Source: Thermococcales archaeon 44_46 (GTDB lineage: Archaea > Methanobacteriota_B > Thermococci > Thermococcales > Thermococcaceae). From it: a stretch of 6,570 nt of DNA. The first letter of the stretch is position 1, and every line of letters begins with the position of its first letter. Location of the stretch: the NCBI GenBank assembly GCA_001507935.1, contig LGET01000089.1:1-6570 (forward strand). The letters run 5' to 3'. The notes beneath the pieces were generated by a model. That model did no database searches. It saw only the letters and a program-made list of their open reading frames with translations, and was not told where the DNA came from. Below, piece after piece: positions 1-5,029 of this stretch. Position numbers and translations under genes: made by a program.

Positions 1-474
1 GTTGAAAGGCTTTACGAGATAGGCGTTAGTAAAATTGTAATTGGCTATCCAAAGGATATAGCGAGGAACTCTGATAAAGGTAAAAAGCAAAACTTCATAC
101 TCTCCCACGTTTGGAGGTTTAATACAGTAATACAAAGGCTAAAGGAAGTTGCTGAAGAGTATAGTATTGAAGTTGTGCTTGTTGATGAGGCTTTCACTTC
201 TCAAACCTGCCCTCTCTGCGGCCAGCGCCACTCTAATGGTAGAATTTTTAGGGGTTTATTCAAGTGCCGCAGGGAGGGCGTTGTAATGAACGCTGACTTG
301 GTTGGAGCGTTTAACATTTTGAGAAAGGCAGTTGAAAAGATAACCCCGAGCCTTCCTGCTCTTGCAGGAGGTAGGGGTAATGGGGGGAAGACCCTCCCCG
401 AGGGGCTGAAAAGCCCTCCTCTAATGGGTTTTAGTGAAGCCCCTCAAACCTCCCTGCCGTTGGCGAGGAGCTAA
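1..474 (+). CDS. tnpB: TnpB (IS200/IS605 OrfB) RNA-guided nuclease, C-terminal part, 5' end outside window
   Basis: The frame is open from base 1 to a TAA at 472-474 and gives 157 residues; the N-terminal part lies off the left edge. The segment covers the end of the RuvC-like nuclease. A strand ending VIGYP (bases 37-51) sits where RuvC-II normally has VIE. It is followed by the VDEAFTSQTCPLCG block and the RuvC-III block NADLVGAFNIL, whose aspartate is at 295-297. The inserted zinc finger reads C-x2-C-x3-H-x11-C, so it is CCHC rather than the usual four-cysteine form. The last 40 or so residues are a Pro/Gly/Leu-rich tail whose DNA is GC-rich and foldable, as expected where the omegaRNA overlaps the gene end. 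TnpB proteins of this family are guided by that RNA to cut DNA at the empty donor site and so help retain the element. Whether a tnpA lies upstream cannot be seen. Confidence 0.92.
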   Translation, partial: VERLYEIGVSKIVIGYPKDIARNSDKGKKQNFILSHVWRFNTVIQRLKEVAEEYSIEVVLVDEAFTSQTCPLCGQRHSNGRIFRGLFKCRREGVVMNADLVGAFNILRKAVEKITPSLPALAGGRGNGGKTLPEGLKSPPLMGFSEAPQTSLPLARS

Positions 475-512
475 AATGGACCCTCGCCGTTCACGGCGGG
501 AAGGAGGTCAGA
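366..512 (+). ncRNA. Probable omegaRNA (reRNA) from the tnpB 3' end
   Basis: The end of tnpB and the bases after it fold strongly. The main structure is a long interrupted hairpin at 448-508: ACCTCC (448-453) pairs with GGAGGT (503-508), GCCGT (456-460) with ACGGC (493-497), and GGCGAGG (462-468) with CCTCGCC (482-488), 18 pairs in all. Its loop follows the pairing around the tnpB stop codon. Upstream, AGGAGG (366-371) can pair with CCTCCT (415-420), around a smaller GGGCT-GAAA-AGCCC hairpin (403-416) that competes for two bases. In IS200/IS605 and IS1341-type elements the guide RNA derives from exactly this place, and bases beyond the transposon end serve as guide. The 5' boundary is a guess; the 3' scaffold end is probably near 508-512. 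Structure is seen; function is inferred from the family. Confidence 0.6.
448..512 (+). mobile_element. Right end of the IS200/IS605-type element
   Basis: IS200/IS605 elements have no terminal inverted repeats; their ends carry subterminal hairpins. The hairpin at 448-508, or its competing short form CGCCG-TTCA-CGGCG at 485-498, followed by GGAGGTCA, is the last structured sequence before plain AT-rich chromosomal DNA. I therefore place the element end near 508-512. The left end is outside the window and no target duplication is expected for this family, so the exact cleavage base cannot be fixed here. Confidence 0.5.
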
Positions 513-623
513 ATGAGCAACACAATAATCCCCATAACCATTTTTAGAAACTCAACTACCTGGCTCATTTAGTTTCCCTGTTCCCTGTTTTGTATCCATT
601 TTATTTATCTTTTCTGCAAGATG

Positions 624-637
624 CGAAACTTATTTTA
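624..637 (+). promoter_or_regulatory. BRE/TATA promoter of the D-aminopeptidase gene
   Basis: GCGAAAC followed by TTATTTTA resembles an archaeal BRE/TATA pair. Its centre, near 633, predicts a start of transcription around 659-661, giving a 5' leader of about 10 bases that begins at or just before the GGTGA ribosome binding site at 661-665. Confidence 0.55.
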
Positions 638-660
638 ACCCTTCGATTGAATTTTTAATG

Positions 661-665
661 GGTGA
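661..665 (+). promoter_or_regulatory. Shine-Dalgarno GGTGA deciding the dppA start
   Basis: GGTGA matches the 3' end of archaeal 16S rRNA and lies 5 bases before the ATG at 671. It overlaps the in-frame GTG at 662, which argues against that GTG as the start. The 79-residue gene at 1510-1749 has the same arrangement: GGTGA, 5 bases, ATG. Confidence 0.65.
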
Positions 666-670
666 CCAAC

Positions 671-1513
671 ATGCGTGCCTTCATATCTGTGGACTTAGAA
701 GGGATGCCGTTTGTTGTAAGTCTGGAGCATCTGGTAGAAAAAGGCGCTCTATACAACGAGGCTCGGAAAATAGCCACGGAAATAACTTTAACCGCTGCGG
801 ATGCCCTTCACAGGGCGGGGTTTGACGAAGTGGTTATAGCTGACAGCCATGGCCCAATGGTTAACCTCCTTCCCGAGGAGCTTCCCGAATACGTTTACCT
901 CGTTAGGGGCTATCCAAGGCCAATGGCAATGGTAGCCGGGGCTGAGGGTTGTGACGTTGCCCTTTTCCTTGGCTATCACGCAAAGGCGGGAACACCTTAT
1001 GCAATCTTTGACCACACTTACAGCGGTGCAAACGTTGGAAAACTTGAGTTAAACGGCATTGAAGTTAGCGAATTTCTCCTAAACGGTTTTGCTGTGGGAC
1101 ATTTCAACATTCCGGTAATCCTTGTTGGAGGAGACAAGAAACTTCTTGAAGACGACGTGGAGAAATTCACTCCCTGGGCTGAGAGAGTGGCATTCAAAGA
1201 GGCATTCTCAAGGTATTCCACTATAAGCCCAAGCATGAAGAAAATTAAGAAAGAACTTGAGAACGCCGTTTTCAGAGCTGTTGAAAAATACAAAAACGGG
1301 GAAACAAAGCCCCTAAAACTTGACTATCCGGTTAGGGTGAAACTAACCTTCAACAACAGTGGCATGGCGGACGCCGGAGAACTTCTCCCCGGGGCAAGAA
1401 GAATAGACGGAAAAACAGTAGAGTTTGAAGCAAGAGACATCATCGAGGCGTACAAAGCATTCCAGCTGCTGGTATTTGCTGCTGGCGGAGTTACATCACT
1501 ACTTAGGCGCTAA
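671..1513 (+). CDS. dppA: DppA-type D-aminopeptidase (M55 family)
   Basis: The 280-residue product aligns along its whole length with the Bacillus DppA family of zinc D-aminopeptidases, which release D-amino acids such as D-Ala from short peptides. Counting from the ATG at 671, the metal and catalytic residues known for the family are all present: Asp8 and Glu10 in SVDLEG, His60 in ADSHGPM, His103 in LGYHAKAG, the likely nucleophile His115 in FDHTYSG, and Glu134 in VSEFLLNG. No signal peptide or membrane segment is visible, so the enzyme should be cytosolic; family members form ring-shaped decamers. The ATG is preferred over the GTG at 662 because of the GGTGA site and because SVD then falls at the usual position. 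It stands alone with its own promoter, without the dipeptide transporter genes seen in Bacillus. Its stop codon overlaps the convergent 79-residue gene by 4 bases. The natural substrate in this archaeon is unknown. Confidence 0.93.
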   Translation: MRAFISVDLEGMPFVVSLEHLVEKGALYNEARKIATEITLTAADALHRAGFDEVVIADSHGPMVNLLPEELPEYVYLVRGYPRPMAMVAGAEGCDVALFLGYHAKAGTPYAIFDHTYSGANVGKLELNGIEVSEFLLNGFAVGHFNIPVILVGGDKKLLEDDVEKFTPWAERVAFKEAFSRYSTISPSMKKIKKELENAVFRAVEKYKNGETKPLKLDYPVRVKLTFNNSGMADAGELLPGARRIDGKTVEFEARDIIEAYKAFQLLVFAAGGVTSLLRR

Positions 1514-1749
1514 GCCTCGCTCAGTATCTTGAAGCTTATTTTTCCATCTTTTATTATCTTTTTGAGATCTTCGAGAAGCTTTTGAACGTTTTCTTCTGCA
1601 ACTTCCATTCTTATTTCACTAACACCCTTGCATGTGGGGGGCAAGAAGTGTATGTCCTTAATTTTTCCCCTAACTTCACTCAAAATTTTACTCAAAACTT
1701 TTCCTCTTGCATCATAGGGCAATTTTATATCCAGTTCAATAATTTTCAT
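1510..1749 (-). CDS. Small protein of unknown function, ferredoxin-like fold predicted
   Basis: I do not recognise this 79-residue protein as a named family. It begins MKIIELDIKLPYD and ends KISFKILSEA. By eye its order is strand (2-10), helix (14-29), strand (33-38), strand (45-51), helix (54-68), strand (71-76). This beta-alpha-beta-beta-alpha-beta order suits an ACT-like or ferredoxin-like domain that might dimerise or bind a small ligand. It has one cysteine, in PPTCKG, and no membrane segment. The start is the ATG at 1747-1749, because GGTGA (1755-1759) lies 5 bases upstream and overlaps the alternative GTG at 1759-1761. It has its own promoter and overlaps the dppA stop by 4 bases tail to tail, so the two are not an operon. 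The lysine-, glutamate- and isoleucine-rich composition fits a thermophile protein. Confidence 0.75.
   Translation of the reverse strand: MKIIELDIKLPYDARGKVLSKILSEVRGKIKDIHFLPPTCKGVSEIRMEVAEENVQKLLEDLKKIIKDGKISFKILSEA
1539..1563 (+). terminator. Possible T-tract terminator after dppA
   Basis: Three T runs (1539-1543, 1549-1552, 1559-1563) follow the dppA stop by 25-50 bases, as in oligo-T archaeal terminators. They also encode lysine- and isoleucine-rich sequence in the opposite gene, so the T richness may be incidental. Confidence 0.3.
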
Positions 1750-1781
1750 AGCTATCACCACTTTATTTTAGAGAAGAAGCC

Positions 1782-1793
1782 CTATATAACCTT
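1782..1793 (-). promoter_or_regulatory. BRE/TATA promoter of the 79-residue gene
   Basis: On the minus strand, AAAAAGG is followed by TTATATAG, with the TATA core at 1783-1789. A start about 26 bases downstream falls near 1760, just before the GGTGA site, giving a leader of about 11 bases like that of dppA. Confidence 0.6.
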
Positions 1794-1845
1794 TTTCATG
1801 AGCCATGGGTATGAAGTCTTGGGACATTTATTCCTCCCGGTTATG

Positions 1846-1859
1846 GGAAAGCTTTTGAT
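1846..1859 (+). promoter_or_regulatory. Probable promoter of the H/ACA sRNA
   Basis: GGGAAA followed by GCTTTTGAT lies so that its TATA centre, near 1854, is 27 bases upstream of the first base of the sRNA's basal stem at 1881. The TATA match is imperfect; spacing is the main support. Confidence 0.4.
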
Positions 1860-1880
1860 TTTTCCCTGCTAAATACTAAT

Positions 1881-1950
1881 GCCCCGGAGAAACCGCGGGG
1901 GATGAGCGAGGGGCGAGCTGTGACTCCCCTTCGCTCCTCCGGGGCACACT
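1881..1950 (+). ncRNA. Box H/ACA guide sRNA with a kink-turn (single hairpin)
   Basis: The sequence folds as an archaeal H/ACA RNA. The basal stem GCCCCGGAG (1881-1889) pairs perfectly with CTCCGGGGC (1937-1945) and is followed at once by ACA (1946-1948). Above it is a pocket with 5' guide AAACCGC (1890-1896) and 3' guide TCGCTC (1931-1936). The upper stem GGGGGA (1897-1902) pairs with TCCCCT (1925-1930). On top is a textbook kink-turn: tandem G-A pairs from GA at 1904-1905 and 1922-1923, a three-base TGT bulge (1919-1921), and a 2-bp cap closing a 9-base loop. The gap from upper stem to ACA is 15 bases, within the canonical 14-16. Such RNAs bind L7Ae, Cbf5, Nop10 and Gar1 and direct pseudouridine formation in rRNA. 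The predicted target form is GAGCGA-U-N-GCGGUUU, with G-U pairs allowed. The target was not identified. No tRNA-like or protein-coding explanation fits. Confidence 0.85.
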
Positions 1951-2344
1951 AAAATCCCAAAGACTTTAGAATAGTGAATTTTGGGTTTCTATGATTCCCT
2001 TCAATTCTAACAACTCTAGTGAATCCTTCTTCCAGTATTGGAAGAGTCATGGGTATGGAAAGCTCCAACAAATCTCTGTCTACGAAGTAGAAGGCTATCC
2101 TCTTCTCATTCCCCACGTACTTTAGAACGTCATGCAGGGCACTAAGAATGTCTTTTTTGTCTCCCAAGAGAGTCAAATACTTATCAAACCCAACGACTAT
2201 GTTCACTATTTTATCTTTTTTTATTTGCTCAAATATGCGGTCGTATTCTTTTTGCAGGATAGCAGTTTCACTCACGGAGACTTTGCCTATTACCTGTCCC
2301 ACGTTCAAGATTCCCCCAAGCTTTATCACCTTTATCTCATCCAT
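1949..2344 (-). CDS. DUF257-like protein, N-terminally shortened
   Basis: The ATG at 2342-2344 gives 131 residues. The pattern MDEIKVIKLGG, NVGQVIGKV, VNIVVGFDKYLTLLG and KRIAFYFVDRDLLE resembles, from memory, the middle and C-terminal part of DUF257, a family of roughly 200 or more residues known mainly from Thermococcales and distantly like RecA/KaiC-type domains. The N-terminal strand-helix region of that family is missing. The same frame stays open upstream to 2422, without any ATG, GTG or TTG, and still reads like the family (HAYIKQIELSGLPNVG, 2345-2392). The gene may therefore be a truncated copy using a newer promoter and start. The GTG at 2348-2350 is an alternative start. It follows hef by 52 bases. 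Its stop codon touches the ACA box of the convergent sRNA. No membrane segment is seen. Function unknown. Confidence 0.7.
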   Translation of the reverse strand: MDEIKVIKLGGILNVGQVIGKVSVSETAILQKEYDRIFEQIKKDKIVNIVVGFDKYLTLLGDKKDILSALHDVLKYVGNEKRIAFYFVDRDLLELSIPMTLPILEEGFTRVVRIEGNHRNPKFTILKSLGF

Positions 2345-2378
2345 TCCCACATTTGGGAGTCCAGAAAGTTCTATCTGC

Positions 2379-2390
2379 TTTATATATGCA
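2379..2390 (-). promoter_or_regulatory. TATA promoter of the DUF257-like gene
   Basis: Minus-strand TATATAAA (2379-2386), just after the hef stop, predicts a transcription start near 2356, about 12 bases before the ATG at 2344. The box falls on codons that look like remnants of the longer ancestral protein (AYIK). Read-through from hef is also possible. Confidence 0.5.
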
Positions 2391-2396
2391 TGAGTT

Positions 2397-4700
2397 CTAT
2401 TTTTCTTCTTCGTATGGTGCTGTTATGACTTTTCTTATCTCTCTGGCGATTTTTTCTCCAATTCCTTCCACCTGCATTAATTCGCTCTCTTTTGCCGTGA
2501 AAACCCTCTCCACGTTCCCGAAATGTTTAAGGAGCCTTCTTGCTAAGGTTGCTGACACATAGGGCAGCCCCTCAACAATCAACCTCTGCCTTTCAGCTAA
2601 TGTTAGGACCTTCTTCTCACTTCTAATGGCCACTTCCTTCTTTCTCTCCTCCTGTTCCCGCTTGGCTATGAGGTAAATGTAACTGGCAACTTCACTTGGG
2701 TCTTTAGCAAAAAGGACTGGGATCTCCCAGTCTACAGTTAAAGCAGCCAAGGCACCTCTAATAGCATTTGGGTGCACGTTCCTAATTCCGTAGAGCTCTC
2801 CTTCGATAATAATGACCGGTCTGGGATAGGCCTCTTTTAAACGCTTTGCCTGATCAAAAAGCCTGCCATCTATTATTGACTGGATAAAATCATTAGCGGC
2901 TTTTCTCTCTATAGCCACATCCTCACTCACTATGTAATCCCCAACATCGAGGGTTTTGACTTCTAAATGGGCGCCAAGTTCTTTCAGCAATTTTGGAACC
3001 TGGCTCTTAAGCTCGCGTGAATCAACATAAACTACAATCCCTTTCGGCTTTTTCACAAAAATAGGCTTTATAGGAAGCTTTTCATACACATCTTTCTCTG
3101 GCTCTTCCCCCTTTTCGACAACTTCCTCAGCTTTTTCCTCCTTCTCCTTCGGCTTTACAAAACCTAAGAGAGAGGCTTGTTTTTCTTTTTTAACCATATC
3201 CTCCACCTTCTTTAAGAGAGAGATCATCTGCTTCTCCTTATTGCGGGAACTCCAGTAGTAAGCTTCATCTCTTGTACCCTTTGCCATAAAGATGACAACT
3301 CTTCCGGGCTTATGCCTTCCGGTTCTTCCCCTTCTCTGGATGCTTCTTATAGCGGAGGGAACCGGCTCATAGAAGATAACCAAATCTACCTCGGGAACAT
3401 CCAGACCTTCTTCCCCAACGCTTGTGGCAACGAGAACGTTGAATTCTCCCTGAGAGAAGAGGTCCAAAATCTGCTTTTGCTTCTTCTGGCTTAAACCTTT
3501 GTCATTTTCTTTATTAGCCTGCCCCACGAAACGCATGCTCTTTATTTGCTCTTGAAGGAGCTCCTTTACGATCTTTTTTGCAGTTTCCCTGTAATTTGTA
3601 AAGACGATTATCTTTGAGGCAGGCTTTTTGCTCAATTGCTCTTTAATAAGTTCTTTCATCTTATCGAGCTTTGGATGGTCGAGCCTGAGCTCCTTTGCCT
3701 GAACGAGAAGGGCTATTGCTTTCTTCATTCTTTGATCCTGCATCAGCTCTTTTGTTGATTTCGCTTTTCCCCTCTTGGCCTCTTCATATAGTTTCTTAAG
3801 GTAAGCCCTCAAAGCTGATAAACCCTGAGTTTCAAGGAGTTCTATTGCATGGTGGAGCTTCAGGGCTTTTGCCTGGTAAAACATGAGTTTTCCTACATCA
3901 TAGTTGCCCTTTGCCATCTCGGCGTTTATTATCTGCCCTGCTTTGAGAATTTCTTTTTTCGGAACATCTGGAGAAGCGCTCTCGATAAGCCCTGCCTCAG
4001 CCAAAGGTTTCAACGAATCTTTGAGCATTTCCCTTAGAATTTTTCTAACTTCTTTGTAAATCTCCGGCAGCTCAACCCTAACCCATTCAAACTTTATCCT
4101 TTGGACGTAAGGTTTAACATCGGGAGAGTTCTCGGTTCTGACCTCAATGTGCTCTATAAAGAGGTTCTTAACAATCTCACGAATCTTTGCCTCATCACTC
4201 CCGGGAGAAGCCGTAAGACCCAAAATTAGGGGATGCTTTGCCTGTCTCATGTATTCCTTGGCTATGTAAACGTAAGCATAGTTCCCCACAGCTCTATGTG
4301 CTTCATCAAAAACGAGCAGGACAACATCTTCAAGGCTAATCCTCCCAACAACGAGATCATTTTCTATCGTTTGAGGAGTAGCGGTAATGATAACGCTTTT
4401 CTTCCATATTTCCTCCCTCTTCTCGGGCGGTATCTCACCTGTTAGAGTGTTTATCTTCTCCTCAGGGAGGTTAAAAAGCCTCAAAAAGCTTTCTCTATGC
4501 TGTAATGCTAGGGGCTTTGTTGGAGCCAGCATTAAAACCTTGCCCCCATATTTAGAAAGCCTGTAGTCGGCAATCATCTGGGCTATCAGCGTTTTACCTA
4601 AACCAGTCGGCAGGACAACTAAGCTGTTTCTGTCTTTGCACTTTGCGTAGATTACCTCCTGATAAACCCTCGGCTGGATAATGTCTTTACGCAGGTACAT
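2397..4700 (-). CDS. hef: Hef: fork-processing SF2 helicase / XPF-type endonuclease
   Basis: The 767-residue product is close to the 764 residues I recall for Pyrococcus furiosus Hef and has the same layout. The N-terminal superfamily-2 helicase (FANCM-like) has Walker A PTGLGKT (31-37), DEAH (132-135), a GLTASPG motif III and motif VI QRRGRTGR (455-462). A charged, low-complexity linker of about 510-550 follows. The XPF-type nuclease carries the metal-binding motif ERKAAND (598-604), and the C-terminus holds tandem helix-hairpin-helix motifs (about 707-760; GIGEKIAREI). Hef acts as a dimer on forked, flapped and Holliday-type DNA at stalled replication forks and is a relative of human FANCM and XPF. 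The linker of Thermococcus Hef is known to be disordered and to bind replication partners. The ATG at 4700 is chosen because it sits about 27 bases from a strong TATA box and lacks a Shine-Dalgarno, a leaderless pattern; the GTG at 4701-4703 is the alternative. No damage to motifs is visible. Confidence 0.97.
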   Translation of the reverse strand: MYLRKDIIQPRVYQEVIYAKCKDRNSLVVLPTGLGKTLIAQMIADYRLSKYGGKVLMLAPTKPLALQHRESFLRLFNLPEEKINTLTGEIPPEKREEIWKKSVIITATPQTIENDLVVGRISLEDVVLLVFDEAHRAVGNYAYVYIAKEYMRQAKHPLILGLTASPGSDEAKIREIVKNLFIEHIEVRTENSPDVKPYVQRIKFEWVRVELPEIYKEVRKILREMLKDSLKPLAEAGLIESASPDVPKKEILKAGQIINAEMAKGNYDVGKLMFYQAKALKLHHAIELLETQGLSALRAYLKKLYEEAKRGKAKSTKELMQDQRMKKAIALLVQAKELRLDHPKLDKMKELIKEQLSKKPASKIIVFTNYRETAKKIVKELLQEQIKSMRFVGQANKENDKGLSQKKQKQILDLFSQGEFNVLVATSVGEEGLDVPEVDLVIFYEPVPSAIRSIQRRGRTGRHKPGRVVIFMAKGTRDEAYYWSSRNKEKQMISLLKKVEDMVKKEKQASLLGFVKPKEKEEKAEEVVEKGEEPEKDVYEKLPIKPIFVKKPKGIVVYVDSRELKSQVPKLLKELGAHLEVKTLDVGDYIVSEDVAIERKAANDFIQSIIDGRLFDQAKRLKEAYPRPVIIIEGELYGIRNVHPNAIRGALAALTVDWEIPVLFAKDPSEVASYIYLIAKREQEERKKEVAIRSEKKVLTLAERQRLIVEGLPYVSATLARRLLKHFGNVERVFTAKESELMQVEGIGEKIAREIRKVITAPYEEEK

Positions 4701-4720
4701 CACAATGTTCTTGGATGGGA

Positions 4721-4734
4721 GGGTTTATAAACAC
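4721..4734 (-). promoter_or_regulatory. Promoter of hef, leaderless type
   Basis: TTTATAAA (4724-4731) centred 27 bases before the hef ATG predicts transcription starting at or within a few bases of the start codon. The box is a perfect palindrome, so on sequence alone it could also recruit TBP toward the plus strand. Confidence 0.65.
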
Positions 4735-4755
4735 GCCGGAGCTGAGTATCCTCAT

Positions 4756-4775
4756 CCAAAAACTTAAATATAAAA
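4756..4775 (+). promoter_or_regulatory. BRE/TATA promoter of the small membrane protein / DUF134 pair
   Basis: An A-rich BRE-like CAAAAAC (4757-4763) followed by TTAAATATAAAA (4764-4775) lies 27-35 bases before the ATG at 4801. The predicted transcription start, near 4796, would make the mRNA almost leaderless. With the hef promoter it forms a compact divergent regulatory region of about 100 bases. Confidence 0.6.
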
Positions 4776-4800
4776 GCCCCTTATGTGAAAATGATAGGAG

Positions 4801-4971
4801 ATGCCCTATATACCGAGTAGGCCCGTTACGGATAAATCTCTTGTTGGGATTGTTGTCTCAATTATTTTGGTGTACATCCTTCTTAGAGTTTATTCTAAAT
4901 GGATGGAGAAGTTGGTGGAAAAGAAGGAACAAGAGCTCAAAGAAGAAAATAATATTGGAGAGCTTTATTGA
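4801..4971 (+). CDS. 56-residue single-pass membrane protein, unknown function
   Basis: This short frame starts MPYIPSRPVTDKS and ends NNIGELY with a TGA stop. Residues 14-28 (LVGIVVSIILVYILL) form one strongly hydrophobic segment, long enough to cross a membrane. After it comes a highly charged stretch rich in Lys and Glu (residues 33-49), probably an amphipathic or coiled helix at the membrane surface. Support for coding is the strong TATA box at leaderless distance, the clean hydrophobic-then-charged design, and its place just before the DUF134 gene in the same direction with a 58-base gap. GGAG lies directly against the ATG, too close for a normal ribosome site, which fits leaderless initiation. 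It may be an operon partner of the DUF134 gene. I do not recognise a family. Topology is unclear because basic residues flank both sides. Confidence 0.65.
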   Translation: MPYIPSRPVTDKSLVGIVVSIILVYILLRVYSKWMEKLVEKKEQELKEENNIGELY

Positions 4972-4986
4972 TATTGTCCTGCACGA

Positions 4987-5000
4987 AAACTCTAAAAAGG
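4987..5000 (+). promoter_or_regulatory. Weak possible promoter of the DUF134 gene
   Basis: GAAAAC followed by TCTAAAAAGG could serve as a poor BRE/TATA, with its centre near 4995 predicting a start about 5021, just before the GGTG site at 5021-5024. It may only be AT-rich spacer, with the gene transcribed from the promoter at 4756-4775. Confidence 0.25.
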
Positions 5001-5029
5001 AAAAACCCGACTTTAAGATAGGTGTTAAA

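Noticed and set aside
573..587. Direct repeat TTCCCTG twice
   Set aside because: Only two short copies in pyrimidine-rich spacer; no array or insertion boundary is suggested.
662..670. GTG start for dppA giving three more residues
   Set aside because: It overlaps the GGTGA ribosome site, and the ATG at 671 puts the metal-binding SVDLEG at the family's usual position.
1582..1872. Plus-strand 96-residue frame rich in Phe and Asn
   Set aside because: It runs antisense to the 79-residue gene and its odd composition comes from the complement of Lys/Ile codons; no promoter or ribosome site.
1890..1937. 16S rRNA GGAGCCUGCGGUUUAA region as the sRNA target
   Set aside because: The 5' guide AAACCGC matches GCGGUUU of that conserved region as I remember it, but the 3' guide pairs only after skipping bases and no uridine falls at the right place. 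Not claimed.
1881..1950. H/ACA RNA on the minus strand, or a simple terminator hairpin
   Set aside because: On the minus strand the stem is followed by ATTA rather than ACA. The kink-turn bases, pocket and spacing fit the plus strand, and no T run follows as a terminator would need.
2132..2562. Plus-strand frames opposite the DUF257-like gene and the hef end
   Set aside because: They overlap each other in several frames, lack ribosome sites and read as antisense of lysine/glutamate-rich genes.
4715..5029. N-terminal extension of the DUF134 protein to 227 residues
   Set aside because: The frame is open by chance. Family proteins start at MPRG, a GGTG site precedes 5030, and the better-supported 56-residue gene occupies most of the extension in another frame.
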